A program made the position numbers and the translations under genes. Shown here piece after piece: positions 5,818 to 12,962 of a DNA stretch of 12,962 nt. The notes under the pieces are model-generated. The model saw nothing but the letters and a program-made list of their open reading frames with translations. It ran no database searches and was not told the origin of the DNA. This DNA is from Sphingomonadales bacterium. Lineage in GTDB: Bacteria; Pseudomonadota; Alphaproteobacteria; Sphingomonadales; Sphingomonadaceae. Position 1 is the first letter of the stretch; each line of letters begins with the position of its first letter. The stretch lies in the NCBI GenBank assembly GCA_027489295.1, contig JAIYAA010000199.1, forward strand, positions 1 to 12,962, read 5' to 3'.

Positions 5818-8201
5818 GACGCGCCACGCTTTCCAATCCCCCGCGCTTCGCGCTTGCCGGGGAGGGGCAGGGGCGGATCACACTGGAATCGGATACCGGC
5901 GCCGTCGCGCACCTGTTCGTCCTCGAAGACGATATTGTCCGCCTGCTGCTGCTCGCCAACGGCACCGTCACCAGCCCGCCGAGCTGGGCGATCGCGCCGG
6001 GCCAGAGCGACATCGACGAGCCCGGCCGCGACCGGCTGGACGTGTCGGGGTTCACCTGCCCGACCTATCGCCTACGCCACGACGCCGAGCAGCTGGTGCT
6101 CGAGACCGCCGACATCCGACTCACCGTGCGGCTGCACGGGCTGCACTGTCGCTGGGAGCAGCGCGCGGGCGAGGCCTGGGTGCCGATGGCCGAGGACCGT
6201 CCGACCCATGCCTATGATTTCGGCTGGTGGGACGGCAAGGCGCACCATTATGTCGCGCGACGGCCCGGCGAGCGCTTCTACGGCCTGGGCGACCGCACCG
6301 GCGACGCCAACCGCGCTGGCCGCAGCTTCCGCCTGACCAATCTCGATCCGATGGGCTATGACGCGGAGACCAGCGACCCGCAGTATAAGTCGATCCCCTA
6401 TGTGCTGGTGGCGGACGGGGACGGGCGCTGCCACGGCGCCTTTTACGACACGGTCGCCGACATCGCCTTCGATTTCGGTCGCGAGCTGGACAATTATCAC
6501 GGGCCCTACCGCCACATGGTCGCCGATCATGGCGATCTCGACCTCTGGATGATCGCCGGCCCCGATCCGCTCGCGGTGACCCGGCGCTTCACCTGGCTCA
6601 CCGGCCGCCCGGCGCTGATGCCGCGCTGGTCGCTCGGCTATTCCGGCTCGACCATGACCTATACCGACGCGCCCGACGCGGCGGTGCAGATGGCGGGCTT
6701 CCTGGAGAAGCTGGCCGAGCACGACATCGGCTGCACCTCGTTCCATTTGTCGTCGGGCTACACCTCGATCGGCGACAAGCGCTATGTGTTCCACTGGAAC
6801 CGGACCAAGTTCCCCGATCCGCAGGCGTTCGTGAAAAGCTATGCCGACGCCGGCGTCGAGCTGGTGCCGAACATCAAGCCCGCGCTGCTGCGCAGCCATC
6901 CGCGCTATGACGAGGTTGCCGCTGCGGGCTATTTCGTCAACGATGCGGGCGGGCAGCCGGTCGAGGCGCAGTTCTGGGACGAGGTCGGCAGCTATGTCGA
7001 TTTTACCAACCCCGACGCCGCCACCTGGTGGCGCACACAGGTGAAGACGGCGCTGCTCGACCAAGGTATCCGCTCGACCTGGAACGACAATAACGAATAT
7101 GAGGTGTGGGACGCGCGCGCGCGCTTCACCGGTTTCGGCAACGCGGTCCCGGCCGCTGCGATGCGGCCGGTGCAGCCGCTGCTGATGATGCGCGCCTCGC
7201 GCCGCGCCCAGATCGAGGCGCGGCCGGACGAGCGCCCCTATGTGGTCACCCGCGCCGGCATGGCGGGCCTGCACCGCTATGCCCAGACCTGGACCGGCGA
7301 CAACCGCACCGAATGGAAGACGCTGCGCTACAATGCCCGCATGGCGCTGGGGCTGGCGCTGTCCGGCGTATCGAACAGCGGGCACGACGTCGGCGGCTTT
7401 GCCGGCCCCGCGCCGGATGCGGAACTGCTGGTGCGCTGGGTGCAGGCGGGCGTGCTGATGCCGCGCTTCAGCATCCACAGCTGGAACGACGACCGCACCG
7501 TCAACGAGCCCTGGATGTACCCGGATGCGCTTCCGGCGATCCAGGCACTGATGCGGCTGCGCCAGCGGCTGGTGCCGTTCTTCTACGATCTGCTGCTGCG
7601 CCACCACGCCGACTATGCGCCGATGGTGCTGCCGACCTGGGCGGCGTTCCCGGAGGATCGCCGGTGTTGGGAAGAGAGCGACGAGCATCTGCTCGGGCCG
7701 AACCTGCTCGCTGCACCGGTGATGGAGCAGGGGGCGACCGAACGACGGCTCTATCTGCCCGCCGGCGCGGACTGGACCCATGTCTGGACCGGCGAGACCT
7801 TCTCCGGCGGCACCATGGTGACCGTCCCCGCGCCGCTGGACGGGCCGCCGCCGCTGTTCGCGCGGACCGGCTCGGCGATGCTGGTCGATCTGGCCGAAGG
7901 TGGGTGGCGCCCGGCGCCGATGCGACGCGGGCTGTGGCTGTTCCCGCCCCGCGAAGGTAGCTTCACCTGCGAGGCGATCGAGGATGCCGGCGACGGTGCG
8001 GGTGACCGCACCCGCTGGCAGGTGGACGGTGAGGTCGCCGCGGGGAAGGTCAAGCTGCGCGTCACGCGTACGGGTGCCACGCCCGCAGAACCCGGAATTG
8101 TCCTGTTGTTACCGTTAGGTAACGATCATGTTGTGGAGACCGAAGGGCAAGACAGCCAGCCTGTGTCCTTCGGGCAACAACGGGGTGTGGTCGTAGCGTA
8201 A
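5814..8201 (+). CDS. GH31 glycoside hydrolase, cytoplasmic, with atypical active-site motifs
   Basis: A retaining alpha-glycosidase-type protein of 795 residues. Domains: N-terminal beta-sandwich (about 1-265), (beta/alpha)8 barrel (about 270-600), and C-terminal beta domains. The nucleophile is Asp425 in WNDNNE (423-428; the usual family form is W-x-DMNE) and the acid/base is Asp496 in WTGDN (493-497). Arg480 (TRAG), DVGGF (525-529) and His555 match conserved substrate-binding positions. The usual early-strand Asp motif (DIDY-like) is replaced by FHLSSGY (310-316), so the -1 subsite must differ from classical alpha-1,4-glucosidases. There is no signal peptide, so it should act in the cytoplasm on substrate imported by the overlapping MFS gene. 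The start has GGAG at 5802-5805. Specificity is unknown: alpha-glucosidase is the default name but alpha-galactoside or another sugar is possible. Confidence 0.9.
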   Translation: MRRATLSNPPRFALAGEGQGRITLESDTGAVAHLFVLEDDIVRLLLLANGTVTSPPSWAIAPGQSDIDEPGRDRLDVSGFTCPTYRLRHDAEQLVLETADIRLTVRLHGLHCRWEQRAGEAWVPMAEDRPTHAYDFGWWDGKAHHYVARRPGERFYGLGDRTGDANRAGRSFRLTNLDPMGYDAETSDPQYKSIPYVLVADGDGRCHGAFYDTVADIAFDFGRELDNYHGPYRHMVADHGDLDLWMIAGPDPLAVTRRFTWLTGRPALMPRWSLGYSGSTMTYTDAPDAAVQMAGFLEKLAEHDIGCTSFHLSSGYTSIGDKRYVFHWNRTKFPDPQAFVKSYADAGVELVPNIKPALLRSHPRYDEVAAAGYFVNDAGGQPVEAQFWDEVGSYVDFTNPDAATWWRTQVKTALLDQGIRSTWNDNNEYEVWDARARFTGFGNAVPAAAMRPVQPLLMMRASRRAQIEARPDERPYVVTRAGMAGLHRYAQTWTGDNRTEWKTLRYNARMALGLALSGVSNSGHDVGGFAGPAPDAELLVRWVQAGVLMPRFSIHSWNDDRTVNEPWMYPDALPAIQALMRLRQRLVPFFYDLLLRHHADYAPMVLPTWAAFPEDRRCWEESDEHLLGPNLLAAPVMEQGATERRLYLPAGADWTHVWTGETFSGGTMVTVPAPLDGPPPLFARTGSAMLVDLAEGGWRPAPMRRGLWLFPPREGSFTCEAIEDAGDGAGDRTRWQVDGEVAAGKVKLRVTRTGATPAEPGIVLLLPLGNDHVVETEGQDSQPVSFGQQRGVVVA
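8108..8123. promoter_or_regulatory. Perfect inverted repeat near the 3' end of the GH31 gene
   Basis: GTTACC (8108-8113) and GGTAAC (8118-8123) flank a 4-bp spacer, with one more partly matching base pair on each side. It lies inside the coding sequence about 190 bp upstream of the first TonB receptor. Half-sites of this kind (TGTTACC/GGTAACA) are used by some LacI/GalR-type sugar regulators, but no such regulator is in the window, so its role is uncertain. Confidence 0.3.
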
Positions 8202-8311
8202 AATCGATTGTGTTCCGTGTTTCCACGATGTTTCTCGGAGTATCGATTAACCTATTATCCAAGCGTCTAAATTAGAGAGCGGGTCAAACCTGCGGGAAAA
8301 GGGGAGTATTA
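8202..8311 (+). promoter_or_regulatory. Upstream region of the first TonB receptor
   Basis: An AT-richer 110-bp gap. It holds the palindrome AATCGATT (8202-8209), a second ATCGATT at 8242-8248, a possible -10 box TATTAT (8253-8258) without a convincing -35, and TCTAA-A-TTAGA (8266-8276). AAAAGGGGAG (8297-8306) is a strong Shine-Dalgarno five bases before ATG 8312. No T-run terminator follows the GH31 gene, so the receptor may be expressed both from this region and by read-through. Confidence 0.4.
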
Positions 8312-10609
8312 ATGAAAGGTTATCACGTATCTGTGGCACATGCTGCGCTGATCGCAGCGTGCATGGCCGGTACTGCGCAAGGGCAGACGGCGGACCAGAC
8401 CGCGGCCACGACAACGGCCGCTGCCGGGGCTGCGGCCGCTCAGTCCGCCGCGAAGACGGCACAGGACGATGTCGAGATCATCGTCACCACGACCGCGCAG
8501 AAGCGCTTCGAGAACATCCAGAACGTGCCGCTGGCCGTGCAGGTGGTGACGCCGGCCCAGCTCGAAGCGCAGGGCGTTCGCCACTTCCAGGATCTCGGCA
8601 AGGTTGCCCCCTCGCTCACCGTTCGCCCGGCCGAACACCCGGTCAACTCCAACGTTTCGCTGCGCGGCGTCGGCACCTTCGCGTTCGGCATCGGCGTCGA
8701 ATCGTCGGTGGCGGTGACCGTCGACGGCGTCCCGCTGGCCTTCCAGGCGCGCGCCTTCACCGATCTGCCCGACGTGGCGATGATCGAAGTGCTGCGCGGT
8801 CCGCAGAGCACCTTGTACGGCAAGGCCGCCTCGGCCGGCCTGATCAAGATCATGACCACCCAGCCGACCAGCGACTTTCACGTCAAGGCGAACGCGCTGG
8901 TTACCGACGACAGCGAATATGGCGCCAATTTCAGCGTCACCGGCCCGATCAACGACAAGCTCGGCTATGTCCTTTCGGCGAGCTATTCGAACTGGGACGG
9001 CAACGTAAAGAACCTGTTCAACGGCAAGCAGGTGAACGGCCGCGAGACCTTCAACAGCCGCGGCAAACTGCGCTGGAAGGCGACGCCGGACGTCACCTTC
9101 ACGCTTTCGGGTAACTATCTGAACGGCACCACCAGCGTGGGCCGTCCGTTCATCCGCATGGCCTCGACGGCACTGCTGCGCAACGTTGCGGGGCAGACGA
9201 GCAACGTCACGCTGCCCGGCGTCAATATCAGCGAGAGCAACCAGACGGTCAGCAACAACTATGATTCCCGCACCAAATATTGGGGCTGGGGCACGATGCT
9301 GCGGACCGACATCAACATCGGCAAGCTGAACGTGCTGGGGCTGACCTCGTACGACAAGTTCCGGCTGGACGACTATCTCGACCATGACGACACCGCGGCG
9401 ACGGTGCCGGCGGGTAGCAACGTCCAGGTCGGCGCGTTCAAGTCGCGGCTGTTCACGCAGGAAATCCGTGTGCTCTCGCCGGGCACCGACGCGTTCCGCT
9501 ATGCGCTGGGCATCTACTACGCCAATGTCGGCTTCCAGCGGCCGTTCAAGCGCGGCCCGGCCTTCTCGCTGGCCGACTGGTTCGCGACCTCGGGTTCGCG
9601 CCAGGTCGCGGCGTTCGGTCAGATCGACTGGGAGTTCGTGAAGAACCTGACCGCCACCGTCGGCGGGCGCGCGCAGAATGAGCGCGTGAAGTACACGTTC
9701 CTCGACAAGAACCTGGCGGTCCCGGCGAGCTTTGCCGGCCATGCGAGCGACAACGCCACCACCTACCGCCTGGGCATGCAGTATCAGGCGACACCGGACG
9801 TGATGCTCTTCGGCAGCTACGCCACCGGCTACAAGGGCCAGACCTACGATCTGACCACGGGCTTCAACAACAACCGCGCTGCCGCCGGCCCGATCCGTCC
9901 GGAAACCTCGAAGGACAAGGAACTCGGCATCCGCACCCAGTTCTTCGGGCGCCGGATGACGTTCAACGTCACCTATTTCGACACTGACTATACCGACCTC
10001 CAGGCCCAGTCGATCGAAACGCTGGCGGACGGCACCACGAACTTCCGCCTCACCAATGTCGGCGGCCTCAACACCAAGGGCCTCGAATTCGAGAGCGCCG
10101 CGCGCATCACCCGCGACCTGACGCTCAGCGGTGCCGCGACGTATCTCGATGCCACCTACACCTCGTTCCCAGTCGCGCAGTGCTTCCCGGCACAGACCGC
10201 GGCGCAGGGCTGCACCGGCTCGCCGGGGCGCCAGAACCTGACCGGCACGCGTGCCGTGCAGTCGCCGGAGTGGAAGGCCTCGGCCAGCATCGACTTCGCC
10301 CCGGCGATCACCGAAAAGCTGAACGGCGTGCTGCAGGGCAGCTGGCAGTATCAGTCCAGCATCTACTATGTGGCGCGTGATCCGCAGACCTTCCAGCCGG
10401 CGTTCAGCCTGTTCAACCTCAGCGCGGGTGTGCGCGACCACAACCGCCGCTGGGAAGCGACGGCGTTCGTCAACAACCTGTTCGACAAGCAATATTATCC
10501 GTCGCTGGTCAATTCGGCCGGCAATTTCGGAAATCAGCTCGCGACCCAGGCCGTGCTGCCGCGCGACTTCCGTCGCTATGCCGGGATCCGCCTTGGCGTA
10601 AACTACTGA
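8312..10609 (+). CDS. TonB-dependent outer-membrane receptor (first of a tandem pair)
   Basis: Imports a ligand across the outer membrane using TonB/proton-motive energy. Residues 1-24 look like a signal peptide (short positive start, hydrophobic stretch, small residues at A22-Q-G24). An Ala/Thr-rich linker follows (about 25-51), then a TonB-box-like EIIVTT at 55-60, the plug domain (about 60-190, with SNVSLRGVG, VTVDGVPLAF and VLRGPQSTLYGKAASAG), and a 22-strand-type barrel ending in the expected aromatic residue (Tyr765). Two cysteines (624, 634) could close an extracellular loop. The length of 765 residues is normal. Ligand is unknown. Its position after an MFS permease and GH31 gene suggests a carbohydrate or glycoside rather than iron, but the sequence does not prove this. 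A close paralogue follows. Confidence 0.93.
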   Translation: MKGYHVSVAHAALIAACMAGTAQGQTADQTAATTTAAAGAAAAQSAAKTAQDDVEIIVTTTAQKRFENIQNVPLAVQVVTPAQLEAQGVRHFQDLGKVAPSLTVRPAEHPVNSNVSLRGVGTFAFGIGVESSVAVTVDGVPLAFQARAFTDLPDVAMIEVLRGPQSTLYGKAASAGLIKIMTTQPTSDFHVKANALVTDDSEYGANFSVTGPINDKLGYVLSASYSNWDGNVKNLFNGKQVNGRETFNSRGKLRWKATPDVTFTLSGNYLNGTTSVGRPFIRMASTALLRNVAGQTSNVTLPGVNISESNQTVSNNYDSRTKYWGWGTMLRTDINIGKLNVLGLTSYDKFRLDDYLDHDDTAATVPAGSNVQVGAFKSRLFTQEIRVLSPGTDAFRYALGIYYANVGFQRPFKRGPAFSLADWFATSGSRQVAAFGQIDWEFVKNLTATVGGRAQNERVKYTFLDKNLAVPASFAGHASDNATTYRLGMQYQATPDVMLFGSYATGYKGQTYDLTTGFNNNRAAAGPIRPETSKDKELGIRTQFFGRRMTFNVTYFDTDYTDLQAQSIETLADGTTNFRLTNVGGLNTKGLEFESAARITRDLTLSGAATYLDATYTSFPVAQCFPAQTAAQGCTGSPGRQNLTGTRAVQSPEWKASASIDFAPAITEKLNGVLQGSWQYQSSIYYVARDPQTFQPAFSLFNLSAGVRDHNRRWEATAFVNNLFDKQYYPSLVNSAGNFGNQLATQAVLPRDFRRYAGIRLGVNY

Positions 10610-10635
10610 TCCTGTTCACAACAGACTGGATCGAA

Positions 10636-10670
10636 GGGGCGGGAGCGATTGCTTCCGTCCCTTTTGTTTT
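10636..10670 (+). terminator. Intrinsic terminator after the first TonB receptor
   Basis: GGGGCGGGAGC (10636-10646) pairs with GCTTCCGTCCC (10651-10661) as an 11-bp stem with two G-U pairs around a GATT loop, followed by TTTTGTTTT (10662-10670). It sits 26 bp past the receptor stop. It is the clearest terminator in the window and implies that the second receptor has its own promoter. Confidence 0.88.
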
Positions 10671-10871
10671 GGCCTTCGTAGACGCTGTGGCGGATAGGCA
10701 ACACCCTGCTGAATGCGAACCTTTTCATCTCATAATATCTTCGAGAAATCGTTCGCGTCCGAGCAGTTGTCCTACAATTCTCATAAACAAGACGACTGGC
10801 GTGCCCATCGGGTTTGCCGGCGCAGCATTGGGAGAGGAGAACGCGATTCACCTTCCGAAGGGGCATGATTA
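10671..10871 (+). promoter_or_regulatory. Noncoding upstream region of the second TonB receptor
   Basis: About 200 bp with no convincing gene, AT-richer around 10720-10795. Because a terminator precedes it, the promoter of the second receptor must lie here. Candidates are TTGTCC (10767-10772), CATAAT (10731-10736) and TACAAT (10773-10778), none with a well-spaced partner. AAGGGG (10858-10863) is a good Shine-Dalgarno eight bases before ATG 10872, and CCTT-CCG-AAGG just around it could form a small hairpin. It shows no obvious similarity to the region before the first receptor apart from the last bases around the ribosome binding site. Confidence 0.5.
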
Positions 10872-12962
10872 ATGAGGGGTTACCAGTTTCCGCTGCGCAC
10901 GCTTGCGCTCGCCGCATCGTTTCTTGCCGGCGCAGCGCACGCAACGACCGCGGAAGAGCGCAAGGACGGCGCCGCCGCGCCGGCCCAGACCGCCAAGCCG
11001 GTGAAGGACGATGTCGAGATCATCGTCACCACCACCGCACAGAAGCGCTTCGAGAACATCCAGAACGTGCCGCTCGCGGTGCAGGTGGTCACGCCGGCAC
11101 AGCTCGAAGCGCAGGGCGTTCGCCACTTCCAGGATCTCGGCCGGGTCTCGCCCTCGCTGACCATCCGCAGCGCCGAAAACCCGGTCAATTCCAACGTCTC
11201 GCTGCGCGGTGTGGGCACCTTCGCCTTCGGCATCGGCGTAGAATCGTCGGTGGCGGTGACCGTCGACGGCGTACCGCTCGCCTTCCAGGCGCGCGCCTTC
11301 ACCGACCTGCCCGACGTGGCGATGATCGAGGTGCTGCGCGGCCCGCAGAGCACGCTGTACGGCAAGGCCGCCTCGGCCGGCCTGATCAAGATCATGACGA
11401 CCCAGCCGACCAGCGACTTTCACGTCAAGGCGAACCTGCTCGCTACCGACGACAAGGAATATGGCGGCAATTTCAGCGTCACCGGTCCGATCAACGACAC
11501 GCTCGGCTATGTCGTCTCGGCCAGCTATTCGAACTGGGGCGGCAATGTCCGCAACGTGATCGATGGCCGCAATGTCAACGGCCGCGAAACGCTGAGCACG
11601 CGCGCCAAGTTGAAGTGGAAGGCCACGCCGGACGTCGTCTTCACGCTTTCGGGCAACTACATGAACGGCAACACTACGGTGGGCCGCCCGTTCATCCGCA
11701 TGACGCCGGGTGCGGTGCTGCGCCGCCAGCCGGGCCTCACCGCCGACGTGACGCTGCCGGGCATCACCGTCGATCCGCTCAACCAGAAAGTGGCGAACAA
11801 CGATCGCGCCGGTACCAAATATTGGGGCTGGGGCACGATGCTGCGCACCGACATCAACATCGGCAAACTGAACGTGCTGGGGCTCACCTCCTACGACAAG
11901 TTCCGCATGGACGACTATATCGACCATGACGACACGGCGGCGCCGGGCAGCTATGGCCGGAACGTCCAGATCGGCGCGTTCAAGTCGCGGCTGTTCACCC
12001 AGGAAATCCGGCTGCTGTCGCCGGGCACGGACGCGTTCCGCTATGCGCTCGGCGTCTATTACGCCAATGTCGGGTTCCAGCGCCCGTTCATGCGCGGCCC
12101 GGCCTTCTCGCTCGCCAACTGGTACGCCACCTCGGGCTCGCGCCAGGTTGCGGCGTTCGGCCAGATCGACTGGGAGTTCGTCAAGAACCTCACGGCCACC
12201 GTCGGCGGCCGCGCGCAGAACGAGCGGGTGAAATACACCTTCCTCGACAAGAACCTAGCGGTGCCCGCCAGCTGGGCTGGCCATGCCAGCGACAACGCCA
12301 CCACCTATCGCCTGGGCCTGCAATATCAGGCGACGCGCGACGTGATGCTCTTCGGCAGCTACGCCACCGGCTACAAGGGCCAGACCTATGATCTGACCAC
12401 CGGCTTCAACGCGAATCGCGCTGCAGCCGGCCCGATCCGTCCCGAGCGTTCGAAGGACAAGGAATTCGGCGTCCGCACCCAGTTCTTCGGCCGTCGCATG
12501 ACGTTCAACGTCACCTATTTCGACACTGACTATACCGACCTGCAGGCCCAGTCGATCGAGACGCTGGCCGACGGCACCAGCAACTATCGCCTGACCAACG
12601 TTGGCGGGCTCAACACCAAGGGCCTCGAGTTCGAGACGGCCGCGCGCATCACGCGCGATCTTTCGGTCAATGGCAGCGCGACCTATCTCGACGCGACCTA
12701 CACCTCGTTCCCGGTGGCGCAGTGCTACCCGCTGCAGACCGCGGCGCTGGGCTGCGTGGCGGGTTCGCCCGCCTATCAGAACCTCACCGGCACCCGGGCG
12801 ATCCAATCGCCGGAATGGAAGGGCAGTGCGGCCATCGAATATTCACCCGCGCTGACCGAGAAGCTGAACGGCGTGTTCCAGGCGAGCTGGCAGTATACGT
12901 CCAGCCTGAACTATGTCGCCCGCGATCCGGAGACCTTCCAGGGCGCGTTCAGCATCTTCAAC
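10872..12962 (+). CDS. TonB-dependent outer-membrane receptor (second of a tandem pair), 3' end cut by window
   Basis: An open frame runs from ATG 10872 to the last base, giving 697 residues without a stop; by alignment with the first receptor about 63 residues are missing. Signal peptide residues 1-24 (MRGYQFPLRTLALAASFLAG, then A22-H-A24), a charged linker (25-45), TonB-box-like EIIVTT (49-54), plug (about 54-184) and barrel. From the shared DDVEII onwards the plug differs from that of the first receptor at only five of the first 143 residues. The barrel is also close, except for residues 278-314, which differ at more than half the positions. Two cysteines of the late loop are conserved. 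It has its own upstream region after a terminator. Ligand unknown, probably related to that of the first receptor. Confidence 0.92.
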   Translation, partial: MRGYQFPLRTLALAASFLAGAAHATTAEERKDGAAAPAQTAKPVKDDVEIIVTTTAQKRFENIQNVPLAVQVVTPAQLEAQGVRHFQDLGRVSPSLTIRSAENPVNSNVSLRGVGTFAFGIGVESSVAVTVDGVPLAFQARAFTDLPDVAMIEVLRGPQSTLYGKAASAGLIKIMTTQPTSDFHVKANLLATDDKEYGGNFSVTGPINDTLGYVVSASYSNWGGNVRNVIDGRNVNGRETLSTRAKLKWKATPDVVFTLSGNYMNGNTTVGRPFIRMTPGAVLRRQPGLTADVTLPGITVDPLNQKVANNDRAGTKYWGWGTMLRTDINIGKLNVLGLTSYDKFRMDDYIDHDDTAAPGSYGRNVQIGAFKSRLFTQEIRLLSPGTDAFRYALGVYYANVGFQRPFMRGPAFSLANWYATSGSRQVAAFGQIDWEFVKNLTATVGGRAQNERVKYTFLDKNLAVPASWAGHASDNATTYRLGLQYQATRDVMLFGSYATGYKGQTYDLTTGFNANRAAAGPIRPERSKDKEFGVRTQFFGRRMTFNVTYFDTDYTDLQAQSIETLADGTSNYRLTNVGGLNTKGLEFETAARITRDLSVNGSATYLDATYTSFPVAQCYPLQTAALGCVAGSPAYQNLTGTRAIQSPEWKGSAAIEYSPALTEKLNGVFQASWQYTSSLNYVARDPETFQGAFSIFN

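Noticed and set aside
6072..7781. 569-residue minus-strand frame opposite the GH31 gene
   Set aside because: Antisense shadow caused by codon bias; no motif or ribosome site.
8309..10492. 727-residue minus-strand frame opposite the first TonB receptor, mirrored opposite the second at 10869-11927
   Set aside because: Both appear because the receptor paralogues share sequence and codon bias; the translations are Arg/Val/Glu-rich without domains. Conservation between them only reflects the sense genes.
10669..10872. 67-residue plus-strand frame in the gap before the second receptor
   Set aside because: Begins at a TTG inside the terminator T-run region, has no Shine-Dalgarno and no recognisable features.
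10603..10944. 113-residue minus-strand frame across the gap between the receptors
   Set aside because: It crosses the terminator and the second receptor's start, shows no recognisable domain and has no clear ribosome site.
1..12962. CRISPR array, transposase, tRNA or rRNA
   Set aside because: No regularly spaced repeats, transposase-like protein or tRNA-like structure was seen by reading.

Overview
The window is high-GC DNA with codons ending mostly in G or C. Its gene content points to a sphingomonad-type alphaproteobacterium: an ArsR/SRPBCC pair, glpK-glpD-glpR with no glpF, and tandem TonB-dependent receptors next to a cytoplasmic GH31 enzyme. The assignment is by gene style and composition only; there is no rRNA or other phylogenetic marker here.

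Layout. (1) Positions 1-441, minus strand: an ArsR-family repressor overlaps the start of an SRPBCC/AHSA1-like gene that runs off the window. Its promoter has a perfect palindrome that covers the repressor's own start codon. (2) 442-561: two GC-rich hairpin repeats and no gene. (3) 562-4471: a glycerol catabolism locus. glpK (minus) and glpD (plus) diverge from a roughly 110-bp region full of TTCGTTT-like half-sites, and glpR overlaps the end of glpD. (4) 4561-8201: an MFS permease and a cytoplasmic GH31 glycosidase whose genes overlap by 4 bp. (5) 8312-12962: two close paralogues of a TonB-dependent outer-membrane receptor in tandem, separated by an intrinsic terminator; the second is cut by the window end.

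How it may work together. GlpK phosphorylates glycerol, GlpD oxidises glycerol-3-phosphate to dihydroxyacetone phosphate, and GlpR probably represses both. The receptor, permease and cytoplasmic GH31 form a plausible outer membrane to inner membrane to cytoplasm route for an intact alpha-glycoside. The GH31 has an atypical active site: the nucleophile motif is WNDNNE, and the usual substrate-binding Asp motif on an early barrel strand is replaced by HLSS. Its position beside glycerol genes suggests, as a testable guess only, that the substrate could be an alpha-glycosylglycerol whose glycerol half feeds GlpK/GlpD. The most unusual structural feature is the receptor pair: the plug domains are almost identical, but one segment of about 37 residues, probably an extracellular loop, has diverged strongly.

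Start-site corrections: glpK is better started at GTG 2052 than at the upstream TTG 2103, glpD better at ATG 2163 than at ATG 2151, glpR at 3689, and the GH31 gene at 5814.
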